Source: JACMLC01 sp963817025
GTDB taxonomy: Bacteria; Acidobacteriota; Blastocatellia; Pyrinomonadales; Pyrinomonadaceae
Length of the DNA: 64,000 bases
Assembly: GCA_963817025.1 (NCBI GenBank)
Contig: CAWFML010000004.1
Location: 682,001 to 746,000 of the forward strand
Reading direction: 5' to 3'
Part shown: one piece after another, positions 49,892 to 58,961 of the stretch
Numbering within the stretch: position 1 is the stretch's first letter
Layout: each line of letters opens with the position of its first letter
The notes under the pieces: model-generated
Seen by the model: the letters and a program-made list of their open reading frames with translations, nothing else
Told to the model about the DNA's origin: nothing
Database searches by the model: none
Made by a program: the position numbers and the translations under genes

Positions 49892-52800
49892 ATGCTTTCC
49901 CGAACAGTTTTTTCCTCACACCGGCTACAGGCTTTTGTTTTGTCGCTGCTCGCCACGCTGCTGCTAGCAAATGTAGCGCAAGCGCAGGACACTGTGACCG
50001 GCGCGTTTGAAGGCACCGTTAATGACAGAACGACTGGCGCTCCGATTGCCGGAGCCTCCGTCCAGTTTATCAACCAGTTGAGCGAAGTCCCCGTCGCCAA
50101 GCGCACGGACGCGCAGGGCCGTTTCTATCAAGGGCTGCTGCCTCCCGGAACTTACACGATTCGCGTCGTCGCGCAGGGCTATCAATCAAGAGAAGTCGAG
50201 CAGCGTCTGCTGGCGACGCGTCCCAATGCGGTCGTCCCTGTGCCTGTGCTCTTAGACCCCGAATCAACGACTGCGACGGCCACGCCGACGCCGACTCCAA
50301 CGGGCACGCCGACGGCAACCGGCACACCGATGCCTCAACCGGCTGCCGCGCCGGATCGCAGCGTCGTGGCCGACATCAATATGACGGATGCGCGGCGCGA
50401 CGGCGCGTTCACGGAAGAAGAAGTTTCCACACTGGCCCTCGGAGTGACGACCGTGATACGCACTTTTGACGAACTCGCGCTGCTCTTGCCGGGCGTGGCC
50501 GAAGCCCCGCAGACCGAAGGCGGCGGAGCGGGGCCGGGCGTCGGCTCAGGCGTCGGCTCTGCAGGGCAATTTTCAGTTAACGGCCTGCGCTCGCGCGCGA
50601 ATAACTTTATGGTTGACGGCTCTGACAATAACGACGAAGACATAGGCGTGCGCCGTCAGGGATTTCTCTCGCTCGTGCCGCAGCCCGTTGAATCCATCAA
50701 AGAGTTTCAGACCATTACCTTGCTCGCGCCGGCGCAGTTCGGGCGCAACATCGGCGGGCAGGTCAATGCCATTTCAAAGTCAGGCGGAAATGGGACGCAC
50801 GGCACATTCTTCGGCTTTCTGAACTCAAGCCAACTGAACGCGCGCAATCCATTCGACACCGCCAACGGCAATGCCACGACGGCTGTCACTTCCGGCGGGC
50901 GCGCCGTGCTCGATTGCACTTTCATAGCCATGTTTCCCTGCACCACTGCGAACGGCAGGCCCGTCACCGTGAGCAATCAGAGCGGCGGCCAGGATTCTTC
51001 GACATTGACGCAGGGCGGACTGGTTTTGGGTGGGCCATTGATGCCGGACAAGCTTTTCTACTTTATCTCGGCAGAGGGACAATTTCTGAATGCCAGAAAA
51101 GAGGCGAGCTTTGCCGTGCCGACGGTCGCGCAGCGCGGGCTGTTTGGAACGGGCGCGACGGGCATCGCCTTCAATCCGTTCGACCCGACGATGGCGGTCT
51201 CGGCTTTCCCGACCTCGATTGACGCCGATTCTATCTTCAGCCTCTTCCCGCTCCCGAATAATCCGACCGGAGTTTACGGCCCGAACACTTTCACACAGAA
51301 CCTTCCGGCCAGCGGTCAGGGCAAAGTCTTCTCCGGCAAAGTTGACTGGAACTTTAATGTCCACGAGCGGCAACAGCAGTTCACGGCCCGCTATAACTTT
51401 ACGGACGACTGGCGCGATTTGCCCGTCACGGGCGGCGCGCTCTTCTCCAGTTTGCGCCCGCGCGTACGCACGCAGAATCTCTCGACCTTCCTCAACAGCG
51501 AACTCAGTGGGCCAAACACCACCCGGCCCGTCTTTAACCAGTTGCGACTTTCTTACGGGCGCACGCGTCTGGCTTTTGACGAGAACCGCGACACGGAATT
51601 CCTGATCCCGTCAGACCAGTTTCCCGCCGAGCCGTTTCTCTTGAATGCCAGAAGGCGCGTCAATCTCACTTTGCCGACCAGCGCCGCCGCGCTCTTTGTG
51701 ACAGCCGGAACGGTTGAAGGCGATCTGGGGCCTGTGGGACAGGTCAACATCGCGGGCTTTAGTCCCGTCGGCGTGGATGTCTTTAACTTTCCGCAACGGC
51801 GCGTCAACAATACCTATCAGGTGGCGGACACGATGACTTATAGAGTCGGCGGCCACAGTTTCGCCTTCGGCACAGACCTGCGCCGCACGGAACTCAACAG
51901 CGACCTGCCGCGCAACTCTCGCCCGTTGATTACCTTTAACGGCGCGCCCACGCTCTCAGGAGCTTTTATCTCCGGCCTCGATCTGGCCGCAGCTTCTGCC
52001 GCCTCCGGCTTCTTTCAAACATTGGCGACGACCACCTCAGACATCGGCCTGCGCTATTACCAGATAAACTTTTTCGGGCAGGACGAATGGCGCATCCGTC
52101 CGAATCTCTCCATCTCATATGGCCTGCGCTATGAGTACAACACGCCGCCGCGCGAGGTGAACGAGCGCATCGAGAATGCTTTCGCCAATTCGGCGACGAA
52201 TATTTTGCCGGGCCTCAGCGCACTGCAAAACCGCGACCAGATTTATGAGCCGGATAGAAACAACTTTGCGCCGCGCATCGGCTTCGCCTGGTCGCCAAAC
52301 TTTTTCGAGAACCGCGAGACCGTCATACGCGCCGGATACGGTCTCTACTATGACCAGATTCTAGGGGCCGTCGTCAGCCAGTCGCGTAATGTCTTTCCAA
52401 ACTTTCTGACGGTCAACTTCGCTGGCGGCTTTGGCGGCTCTGGAGGCTTGTTCGACCTCTTTAACCCGTCCAACGCAGCCATCAATATCGGCACGCCTGC
52501 GGCTCCCAACTTCGTGCCGCTGACCATCGGTCTCAACACATTCAATCCGCAGATTCCGTTGCCGACGCTGGTCAATGTCATCAACAGCAACTTTCCCGGC
52601 GGCTTCGGGGCGACGCTTCCGGCGCGCGAGCTACAGACTCCGATGGCGCACCAGTTCTCCGCCACATTCGAGCAGCAACTGACGCGCAATCTGGTGGCTT
52701 CTGTCGCTTATGTCGGCACGCGCGGGCGCAATCTGTTGCGTACGACCACTCCGAACTTAGGGCCGAACACTTTTCTGCTGCCGCTTGAGTTCAGCGTCGC

Positions 52801-53644
52801 GGGCAACGTGCCGTCCTTCTTCGGCTTCGCTTTCGCGCCGGGGTCGGCCACTCCTGCGGGCGGTCGTCCTGTGCCTTCAGCCGGTGCGGTCAATATTTAT
52901 GAGACCTCTGCCAGCTCGAACTACAACGCGCTGCAAGTGCAGCTGCGCGGACGCCTGAGCTTCATCACCTCGACGCAGTTTCAAGTCAACTACACTTTCT
53001 CGAAAGTGTCGGATGATGCGTCGGACGTGTTTGACCTCGCAGGCTCGTCTGCCTTGCCGCAGAACAGCCTGACGTTTGAGGGCGAGCGCGCTCCTTCTAA
53101 TTTCGATGTGCGGCATCGCGTCTCTTATAGCTCTATCTCGACGCTACCGGATTTGAATAACCGTCACCCGCTCCTGCGCTTCTTTTTCGGCGGGCTGCAA
53201 TGGGCTTCGACCGGCATGCTCCACACGGGCCAGCCGTTTACGGTCAACAGCATTTACGACATCAACCTTGACGGCAACCTGACGGATCGTTTGAACACGC
53301 TGAACGGCATCGTCTTTACGGATAATCGCAGCCAGCCGCTGACGACGACGAGCCGCGACCCGTTCTTCCTGCGCACGCTGCTGGCTCCGACCGGAGACGA
53401 CGGAGCCATCGGGCGCAATACTTTTCGCTCCGGTCTGGTGATGATGGGCAGCCTCGCCATCATCAAGAATTTCAACATCACGGAAGGACAAAACCTGACG
53501 TTCCGGATGGAAGTCTTCAACGTCATGAATCGCTCGAACTTCGGCATCCCGATTCGCACGCTGGAATCGCCCGGTTTCGGCAAAGCCATTGAGACCGTGA
53601 CGCCCTCGCGCCGGATTCAGTTTGCTTTGAAGTATTCTTTCTAA
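49892..53644 (+). CDS. OAR-type TonB-dependent receptor with Thr/Pro-rich linker
   Basis: A 1250-residue outer-membrane protein. The signal peptide is LQAFVLSLLATLLLANVAQA, then a carboxypeptidase-regulatory-like domain (EGTVNDRTTGAPIAGASVQF, LLPPGTYTIRVVAQGYQSR). A Thr/Pro/Gly-rich linker (ATATPTPTPTGTPTATGTPM) leads into a plug (FMVDGSDNNDEDIGVRRQG, FGRNIGGQVNAISKSGG) and a large barrel ending RRIQFALKYSF. A GGAGG Shine-Dalgarno lies 8 bases before the ATG. It is longer than its partner at 37 kb, mainly through the linker and barrel loops. No SusD-like partner is present; the ligand is unknown. Confidence 0.93.
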   Translation: MLSRTVFSSHRLQAFVLSLLATLLLANVAQAQDTVTGAFEGTVNDRTTGAPIAGASVQFINQLSEVPVAKRTDAQGRFYQGLLPPGTYTIRVVAQGYQSREVEQRLLATRPNAVVPVPVLLDPESTTATATPTPTPTGTPTATGTPMPQPAAAPDRSVVADINMTDARRDGAFTEEEVSTLALGVTTVIRTFDELALLLPGVAEAPQTEGGGAGPGVGSGVGSAGQFSVNGLRSRANNFMVDGSDNNDEDIGVRRQGFLSLVPQPVESIKEFQTITLLAPAQFGRNIGGQVNAISKSGGNGTHGTFFGFLNSSQLNARNPFDTANGNATTAVTSGGRAVLDCTFIAMFPCTTANGRPVTVSNQSGGQDSSTLTQGGLVLGGPLMPDKLFYFISAEGQFLNARKEASFAVPTVAQRGLFGTGATGIAFNPFDPTMAVSAFPTSIDADSIFSLFPLPNNPTGVYGPNTFTQNLPASGQGKVFSGKVDWNFNVHERQQQFTARYNFTDDWRDLPVTGGALFSSLRPRVRTQNLSTFLNSELSGPNTTRPVFNQLRLSYGRTRLAFDENRDTEFLIPSDQFPAEPFLLNARRRVNLTLPTSAAALFVTAGTVEGDLGPVGQVNIAGFSPVGVDVFNFPQRRVNNTYQVADTMTYRVGGHSFAFGTDLRRTELNSDLPRNSRPLITFNGAPTLSGAFISGLDLAAASAASGFFQTLATTTSDIGLRYYQINFFGQDEWRIRPNLSISYGLRYEYNTPPREVNERIENAFANSATNILPGLSALQNRDQIYEPDRNNFAPRIGFAWSPNFFENRETVIRAGYGLYYDQILGAVVSQSRNVFPNFLTVNFAGGFGGSGGLFDLFNPSNAAINIGTPAAPNFVPLTIGLNTFNPQIPLPTLVNVINSNFPGGFGATLPARELQTPMAHQFSATFEQQLTRNLVASVAYVGTRGRNLLRTTTPNLGPNTFLLPLEFSVAGNVPSFFGFAFAPGSATPAGGRPVPSAGAVNIYETSASSNYNALQVQLRGRLSFITSTQFQVNYTFSKVSDDASDVFDLAGSSALPQNSLTFEGERAPSNFDVRHRVSYSSISTLPDLNNRHPLLRFFFGGLQWASTGMLHTGQPFTVNSIYDINLDGNLTDRLNTLNGIVFTDNRSQPLTTTSRDPFFLRTLLAPTGDDGAIGRNTFRSGLVMMGSLAIIKNFNITEGQNLTFRMEVFNVMNRSNFGIPIRTLESPGFGKAIETVTPSRRIQFALKYSF

Positions 53645-53658
53645 GTCAGAAATTCAAA

Positions 53659-53800
53659 CAGGGATGGAAAAGCAAGGATGAAGGATGAAGGCGGAAGGAT
53701 GAAAGGCATGCTATTCAAACATGTAGCGTTCGTCTTTGAATAGCACTCTCTTCATCCTTCCGCCTTCATCCTTCATCCTTGCTTCCGTGTCCATCCCTGT
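53659..53800. repeat. Palindromic repeat, AAGGATGAAGGCGG family, copy C
   Basis: The 33-base arms at 53671-53703 and 53751-53783 are exact complements, flanked by an outer pair CAGGGATGG/CCATCCCTG. The interior (GGCATGCTATTCAAACATG, AATAGCACTCTCTTCATCC) matches copy B read on the other strand, so the loop is conserved as well. It lies 14 bases after the receptor stop. Confidence 0.94.
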
Positions 53801-53897
53801 GAATTCTTCTTCCCAATAAGATATGCTAAGCTTTGATACCGAAGCGATGCACATCTCGCGCCTTCGACTTTCTCTCCCGCATTAACTTGAGATTTCT

Positions 53898-55259
53898 ATG
53901 AGAGGTTTGCGATTCATGCACAGACGATTGAGCCTGCCGGCGGCTCTCGCCGTTCTCCTGCTCTCCCTTTACGCTTTCGCTTTCCAAAACATCGCACGCG
54001 CGCAGGATTTAGTCGGCGGCGCAGGCCGCACGGATTTGAGCGGCGGCGCGGGCAGCAGCGGCGGCAGCACGCGCGGCAACACACGCCGTCCAAAGGTGCG
54101 TAACACCGCGACCACCACGACCGTCCGCACTGTCACACGCACCAAGACGGTCATCGTCACGCCCACCACCGGCACGCTCTCTGTCGCCACGGAACCCGGC
54201 GCGGCGATTCTCGTCGAACCCCTGAGGGGCGGCGTGGCGCTCGATGGCACTGTCGAGAAGGACGAGGGCCTCTTTATCTTTAACGACCTCAAGCCGGGGC
54301 GTTACCGCGTGGCGGCAGAGTTGGACGGGTACACCGAAGCAGAAAAAGAAGTGGTCGTCATTGCCAACAAGCCCGCGTCCGTCACCTTAAACTTGCAGCC
54401 AATTACTTTCGCAGTAACCATCGCCGCCAACGTGCAGGCTGGCGAAGTGCGCTATGCGCCGGTGATCGGGAACAAGGATGCTTCGGGCCAGATTAAATAT
54501 TCCGTGACGGGCGAGACGCGCGTCACGCCCTTGCAGGCCGGTCGCGCAATGCTTTCAAACCTGCGGCCCGGAACTTACGGCGTGGACGTGCGCGCGGCTG
54601 ATGTCGGTTATCAAACACTGCTTGCGACCTTCACGCTGCCGGGGCAGACGACCTATAACGTCACGCTGCCAAAGCTCTTGAGCACCAAAACATTTTCCGA
54701 GGTCTGGGTCAGTCTTGATGCATGGGAAGCTCCTGCCGGATGGCGCGTCGCCTCGCGCAAGCTCTCTGCGAGCGGGCGCGGCGTGGCTCTGCCGCGAGAT
54801 GAATCCGCGCGCCACTATGCAGACTTTCGCCTCTTCAGCGGCGTCAAGATGCTCAACGGCGTGGCCGCGTCTTTTGTCGTGCGCGCGACGGACGCGAATA
54901 ACTATTATTTGATTCAGGTGACGGGCGCGAAGGCGGACGAGCCGTATGTCCTGCGCGGCTTTGTGGTCAGGAATGGAACGGCGCAACGCTTTGGCTCGAC
55001 CATTCCGATTGATGCGTTCGCTGACACGCTGAAAGCGAATCAGTTCTTCAACGTCTCGATGGAAGCGAAGGGCAACAAGTTCAAAGTCTCGATTACAGAC
55101 AGCCAGACCGGAGACGTGCTCCCCCTCGGCACGCTCGAAGACCCGAACCGCAACTTTCCCATCGGCGCAGCAGGCATCGCTATCCGCGACACAGAGCAGA
55201 ATGAGATAGGCAACTTCCTCGTCTGTACGGATGAATTGGCCGACTGCGCGAGAGGGTAA
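53898..55259 (+). CDS. Secreted protein with PEGA/carboxypeptidase-like domain and C-terminal LamG-like region
   Basis: A 453-residue exported protein. The signal segment is LSLPAALAVLLLSLYAFAFQ, followed by Gly/Ser/Thr-rich linkers, a PEGA-like domain (LVEPLRGGVALDGTVEKDEG, LKPGRYRVAAELDGYTEAE) and a C-terminal beta-sandwich of the LamG/DUF1080 type (ANNYYLIQVTGAKADEPYVL, FKVSITDSQTGDVLPL, IAIRDTEQNEIGNFLVC). The fold suggests carbohydrate or cell-wall binding at the surface. It follows the second receptor and palindrome copy C; no operon link is evident. ATG at 53916 is an alternative start with a better Shine-Dalgarno. Confidence 0.75.
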   Translation: MRGLRFMHRRLSLPAALAVLLLSLYAFAFQNIARAQDLVGGAGRTDLSGGAGSSGGSTRGNTRRPKVRNTATTTTVRTVTRTKTVIVTPTTGTLSVATEPGAAILVEPLRGGVALDGTVEKDEGLFIFNDLKPGRYRVAAELDGYTEAEKEVVVIANKPASVTLNLQPITFAVTIAANVQAGEVRYAPVIGNKDASGQIKYSVTGETRVTPLQAGRAMLSNLRPGTYGVDVRAADVGYQTLLATFTLPGQTTYNVTLPKLLSTKTFSEVWVSLDAWEAPAGWRVASRKLSASGRGVALPRDESARHYADFRLFSGVKMLNGVAASFVVRATDANNYYLIQVTGAKADEPYVLRGFVVRNGTAQRFGSTIPIDAFADTLKANQFFNVSMEAKGNKFKVSITDSQTGDVLPLGTLEDPNRNFPIGAAGIAIRDTEQNEIGNFLVCTDELADCARG

Positions 55260-55268
55260 AGCAAAGAC

Positions 55269-55367
55269 AGGGAGTAGGGGGAAGGGGGTCGGGGGTCGGT
55301 AAAAGAATTGTCTTTCACTACACCCGATACCCTTCCCCCTACTCCCTTGTTGAAGCGCCTTTGCGGG
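55269..55367. repeat. Palindrome, GGGTGTCGGG/GGGAGTAGGG family, with a CGCAAAGG half-element
   Basis: The 18-base arms AGGGAGTAGGGGGAAGGG (55269-55286) and its exact complement (55330-55347) form a long hairpin. Immediately after it is GCGCCTTTGCGGGA (55355-55368), one arm of the CGCAAAGG family without an obvious partner. It lies between the secreted protein gene and the hydrolase gene. Confidence 0.88.
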
Positions 55368-55467
55368 AAAATTCTTTTAGTTGGGATGGCCTAAGGCGCA
55401 TGCTATATTGCCTGTATCAGCAAAACTGTTGAAGCGGCGTGTCCAAAAGAACAAGGGGAAAGCAATC

Positions 55468-56502
55468 ATGATGTGGCCGGATGCCGGAATTTTTTCCCGG
55501 CGGAAGAGATTTTCCAAAGTGGGGGCAATCAGCAAAATCTGGAAGACCATGCTGGCGGGCGGCGCTGGGATGGCTGCGCTGGCTGCCGTCAATGCTTCTA
55601 TCCGGCGGCAGGCCGCAGAGCCGGACGATAGCGCGCTCGGCGGCCAACCTGATTTTTACGAGTGGCGCGAAGGAAATATTATTTATCAAACGGCTGGCGC
55701 GGATGGAGCGGGTGCGCCGGTTGTTTTTGTGCACGGCATCGGCGCGGGATTTTCCAGCTTTATGTGGCGCAAGAATTTCGATGTGCTGGCACAAGACTTT
55801 CGCGTCTATGCGCCCGACCTGCTCGGCTTCGGTCTTTCAGACAAGCCCGCCAATGTCTCTTATTCCGCAGACCTCTACGTCGGGCTGGTTGCCGATTTCA
55901 TACGCGAAGTCGCAGGCACGCCCGCGCACCTCGTTGCCTCGTCGTTGAGCGCGGCTTATTGTGCGCGCGTCGCGGATGAATATCCCGAGCTGGTACAATC
56001 GCTCGTGCTCGTCTCGCCGACCGGAGCGGACAATTTACGCGCGCGTCCCGGCATGACCGGCGCAGCCTTCTATGGACTCATGAACTCGCCCGTGCTCGGC
56101 ACTTCCTTTTACAACGTCGTGGCGAGCGAGCGCAGCATACGCGACTATGCAAGCGCTCAAATCTTTTTTGACAAACGTCGCGTGACAGAACGCCTCGTCG
56201 CGCATCACTACGCGACCAGCCACCTGCCGGGAGCGCAATATGCCATCGCGGCTTTTCTCTCCGGCTATCTCAACACAGACATCCGCGAAGCTTTCGCGCG
56301 CCTGACGCAACCCGTCACAATCGTCTGGGGCAAACAGGACACGGCCAACCCGATTGAGCAGGCCGCAGAACTCTTACGGCTTAACCCGCGCGCCGCGCTC
56401 GAAATCTTTGACCGCTGCCGTCTCACTCCGCCCGAAGAGCACCCGGAAAGATTCAACGCTCTCGTTCATCGCACTCTCAACGCGCGGCCCGTGGCGGCGT
56501 AA
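55468..56502 (+). CDS. Alpha/beta hydrolase
   Basis: A 344-residue alpha/beta-hydrolase. VVFVHGIGAGFSSFMW forms the oxyanion region, and the nucleophile elbow reads AHLVASSLSAAYCA near residue 157, a Gly-free variant of the usual sm-x-Ser-x-sm motif. PVTIVWGKQDTANPIEQAAEL follows, with the acid in the D of QD and a later His in EEHPERF. The start at the ATG at 55468 is preceded by AAGGGGA at 8 bases, better than the TTG at 55381. The N-terminal segment before the fold carries a possible signal anchor (TMLAGGAGMAALAAVNA). Substrate unknown; esterase or dehalogenase activity cannot be told apart. Confidence 0.83.
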   Translation: MMWPDAGIFSRRKRFSKVGAISKIWKTMLAGGAGMAALAAVNASIRRQAAEPDDSALGGQPDFYEWREGNIIYQTAGADGAGAPVVFVHGIGAGFSSFMWRKNFDVLAQDFRVYAPDLLGFGLSDKPANVSYSADLYVGLVADFIREVAGTPAHLVASSLSAAYCARVADEYPELVQSLVLVSPTGADNLRARPGMTGAAFYGLMNSPVLGTSFYNVVASERSIRDYASAQIFFDKRRVTERLVAHHYATSHLPGAQYAIAAFLSGYLNTDIREAFARLTQPVTIVWGKQDTANPIEQAAELLRLNPRAALEIFDRCRLTPPEEHPERFNALVHRTLNARPVAA

Positions 56503-56515
56503 TTTAATTTCCCTG

Positions 56516-57022
56516 ATGAATATCTTAGAGACACAGCGACTTGTCGTCAGACATTTGCGCGCCAGTGACGTGGACGAGATGTATGCCATTTGCAGCGATG
56601 CGGAGTTGATGCGTTTTGTCGGCGACGGCCAGCCGCTCAAGCGTGAGCAGGTAGAAAAGTGGATTGAGAAATCCGTGGACAATTATCGCAGGCAGGGATT
56701 TGGATGTTCGGCTGTGATTGATAAGAGCACTGCTCGTTTCGCAGGCTATTGCGGGCTGGTGTACGGGCCAGGCAGTGAGATAGTCGAAATCATTTATACG
56801 CTGAAGAAAGAATACTGGGGACGCGGCTTAGCCAGCGAAGTCGCGGGCGCGATGATCGACTATGGCTTGAACAAGCTCGATTTGAAGCGCATCATGGCGA
56901 CGATTGATCCGGATAATCTCGGCTCGATCAGAATCGTGGAAAAGCTCGGCCTGAAGTTTCAGGAGCAAAGAGTTGATGAGAATAATTTGCCGGAACTGGT
57001 GTATATGATCGAGCGCAGTTAA
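56516..57022 (+). CDS. GNAT family N-acetyltransferase (RimJ/RimL-like)
   Basis: A 168-residue acetyltransferase. The N-terminus LETQRLVVRHLRASDVDEMY is typical of the RimJ/RimL-like branch, and the CoA-binding core is visible in IYTLKKEYWGRGLASEVAGA, a Gly-x-Gly-containing loop. MATIDPDNLGSIRIVEKLGL is the Asn-rich motif of the family. It may acetylate a ribosomal protein, an amino sugar or an antibiotic. The open frame before it, back to 56354, is inside the hydrolase gene, so the ATG at 56516 is chosen. Confidence 0.9.
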   Translation: MNILETQRLVVRHLRASDVDEMYAICSDAELMRFVGDGQPLKREQVEKWIEKSVDNYRRQGFGCSAVIDKSTARFAGYCGLVYGPGSEIVEIIYTLKKEYWGRGLASEVAGAMIDYGLNKLDLKRIMATIDPDNLGSIRIVEKLGLKFQEQRVDENNLPELVYMIERS

Positions 57023-57036
57023 AAACAATTTCCCGC

Positions 57037-57150
57037 AAAGGCGCAAAGACGCAGTTAAGAGTTCAGAGAATTCAGAGAGTTAAAAGACAAGCTCAATTCC
57101 TTTCGCCCTCTCTTAACTCTACAAACTCTTAACTGCGTCTTTGCGCCTTT
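57037..57150. repeat. Palindromic repeat, CGCAAAGG family, with a second inner pair
   Basis: The 27-base arms at 57037-57063 and 57124-57150 (AAAGGCGCAAAGACGCAGTT and its complement) are exact. The interior has a further, weaker inverted pair built on AGAGTTCAGAG/CTCTTAACTCT words. It starts 15 bases after the acetyltransferase stop. Confidence 0.93.
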
Positions 57151-57178
57151 ATGTGAAACTTTGTCTTCAAAAAAAAGA

Positions 57179-57207
57179 ATGCGGCCCGTGCATGATTCGG
57201 GCCGCAT
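57179..57207 (-). terminator. Strong terminator of the exported protein gene at 57.2-57.6 kb
   Basis: The 10-base arms ATGCGGCCCG and CGGGCCGCAT (57179-57188 and 57198-57207) have a 9-base loop. On the minus strand it is followed by TCTTTTTTTT. The mirrored plus strand has CCATTTTTAG, so it may act both ways. Confidence 0.9.
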
Positions 57208-57236
57208 CCATTTTTAGGAGGAGAGAGAGAAACTGC

Positions 57237-57614
57237 TTACTGCGTTGCGACCTGTGTGCCGCCTTCGTTAAGTACGATGTTCTGTTTTGCCCCCGGAAAA
57301 GTAATGCCGATCAAAATCTGCGTGTTGCCTTTGGTGGCCCAACGCATGTCAAAAGAGCCGTTGCTGCCTTCACGATTTTCCAGACGCGCGGTGGCTTTTG
57401 CGAGCACCGACTTGGTCTTGCGGTCGAGAATTGTGACTTCGTTTGTTTCGTCGTTAAAGCTGACCCTGTAGGTTCCCGCCTTGAGTTCCGTGCCGCCGAC
57501 TATAAAATCACTGCCGAAGGTGACGACGCGGTTTTTTTCTTTCGCCATTGCGACGACGCCTGTCATCGCGCACAAGATGAATGCGATTGCAATGCGAGCT
57601 AGATTTCTCTTCAT
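57237..57614 (-). CDS. Small exported protein of unknown function
   Basis: A 125-residue protein with a signal segment (RIAIAFILCAMTGVVAMAKE) and a beta-rich remainder (FGSDFIVGGTELKAGTYRVS, TARLENREGSNGSFDMRWA). The pattern of an extracytoplasmic small beta domain is common in Acidobacteriota, but I recognise no named family. It is followed by a strong terminator and preceded by about 300 bases of non-coding sequence, so it is a single gene. Confidence 0.72.
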   Translation of the reverse strand: MKRNLARIAIAFILCAMTGVVAMAKEKNRVVTFGSDFIVGGTELKAGTYRVSFNDETNEVTILDRKTKSVLAKATARLENREGSNGSFDMRWATKGNTQILIGITFPGAKQNIVLNEGGTQVATQ

Positions 57615-57921
57615 ATGACTACGTACTCCTTATGTTATCCATGATATCGGATGTATTTACAGATTTGCGGTTTCGCGGACTTAAAAAAACTGCGCAGTCC
57701 GCGTCGCACTTCCCTTTACGCTCTCAGCCATGCAAGGTTTCATAAAAATCTTCCGTCCGTATCAAACCCTTATGAATTTTCAATCAACCCTGACGACCGG
57801 CGTCATTTCAACATTCTATATATATAAACGCCGCCGACACCTGTTTTGTGACAGTCCGGTCAAAGAAAATGATAAAACGTTTGCGTTTGAGGATGAGCTT
57901 CTTAAGAGAAGGAAGGAATTG
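57615..57921. other. Non-coding stretch before the toxin-antitoxin pair
   Basis: The roughly 300-base region is more AT-rich than its neighbours. A plus-strand frame (57730-58050) lacks a ribosome-binding site and overlaps the toxin gene in antisense, so it is not kept. No feature is supported. Confidence 0.4.
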
Positions 57922-58272
57922 CTATTTCAGTGGCAAGTATGTGACTTGATTTATCCATTCTTCCGTATTTGTGGCTTGGGCGATTATTTCCAAATCATCT
58001 ATGCATTGACCAACCGTGACATTAAGTTGATGTCCGTAAATCACACCTGAAAACTTCTGTCCAGCCTGCTGTCTCTCCGAGGCTTCGCGCAACAAGTCGT
58101 CATCCTGAGTGAAAAGAATACGTCCCAATTCTGTTGCCCGATCAAGAAGTCGAGCGTCGTCCAGTTCTCCTGCCTTATCTTCCTGCGCGGTTAAAACATC
58201 TATCTCGCGCAAACGTAGCCCCGTAGTAACAGCGCGACGGACATGAACATCCATATACAGCTTGATGCTCAT
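57922..58272 (-). CDS. DUF5615 PIN-like toxin
   Basis: A 116-residue protein of the PIN-like DUF5615 family, known partners of DUF433 antitoxins (VapC45-type). The N-terminal acidic residue in IKLYMDVHVRRAV and the C-terminal acidic cluster in RILFTQDDDLLREA are the metal-binding positions of the fold; a TAQEDKAGELDD segment lies between. It would cleave RNA when released from its antitoxin. ATG at 58272 forms an ATGA overlap with the antitoxin stop; the longer frame adds three residues. Toxin activity is inference from the family. Confidence 0.82.
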   Translation of the reverse strand: MSIKLYMDVHVRRAVTTGLRLREIDVLTAQEDKAGELDDARLLDRATELGRILFTQDDDLLREASERQQAGQKFSGVIYGHQLNVTVGQCIDDLEIIAQATNTEEWINQVTYLPLK

Positions 58273-58763
58273 TGAGAGCAATTACCTGCCTTTTGCTTGG
58301 CCTTACATTCGTTGCAAAATCCCCCTATAGTTTTGCCGGGGAACACTCTTTCCTCATAATTTGAGGTAGGCCATGAGGAACAATTTCTGCACGAATGCCA
58401 GGTATCGCTTGCTTTTCTTTTACGAAATGTTTTTGCCGAAGGCTTAGTTCCCGGTAAAGATTTCTTTAACGTCAAAAGTCTTTGTCTGAAGAAGGGGTCA
58501 GAGATTTTTGCGCTCAATTCATTGGCCTCTCGCCATCGACGCTCGACTTCCACCTCTAACTCTGTTTGGTGGTCATAGTAATAAGCCAATGCAGCATGAA
58601 TCTGCGCTAGAGATAAGTGCGGATATTGGAAGTGCATCTCTTCAGGGCTTGAGCCATGTACAAATTTATCGACAATGATTTCGATTACCTTAACATTAGT
58701 ATCATCTATCCAGGCTACGCCATTCTCATCAATCTCAATGTGTGCCGTTGTAATCGCCGACAT
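58269..58763 (-). CDS. DUF433-type antitoxin with C-terminal four-cysteine extension
   Basis: A 164-residue protein whose first 80 residues fit DUF433 (IDENGVAWIDDTNVKVIEII, LSLAQIHAALAYYYDHQTEL), a domain that carries a helix-turn-helix-like region and neutralises DUF5615 toxins. The C-terminal 70 residues are an extension with Cys125-x2-Cys128 and Cys150-x2-Cys153 (SCRNCSS and FCNEC), likely a zinc knuckle. Such an extension is longer than the usual DUF433 protein. It overlaps the toxin gene by 4 bases. It may bind DNA or the toxin differently from simple relatives. Confidence 0.78.
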   Translation of the reverse strand: MSAITTAHIEIDENGVAWIDDTNVKVIEIIVDKFVHGSSPEEMHFQYPHLSLAQIHAALAYYYDHQTELEVEVERRWREANELSAKISDPFFRQRLLTLKKSLPGTKPSAKTFRKRKASDTWHSCRNCSSWPTSNYEERVFPGKTIGGFCNECKAKQKAGNCSQ

Positions 58764-58961
58764 AATTCTTCACCTCATTCTGAACCTAAAGTTAAACTAG
58801 CACGAACCCTCTTAAACCCCAATGTTCAAGCATACTTTCGGATTGCAACGCGGCTCTTTAAATAAAAGCGGCTTTACCATCGAGAGGCAGGCGTGGTTGT
58901 ACAAAATATGCTATTCGATTTAAGCTGAACTTTCCAAATATTTATCAGAAGGAGACCTCGT

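Noticed and set aside
57730..58050. A 106-residue plus-strand open frame
   Set aside because: It overlaps the DUF5615 toxin gene in antisense, has no ribosome-binding site, and the toxin/antitoxin pair is well supported on the minus strand.
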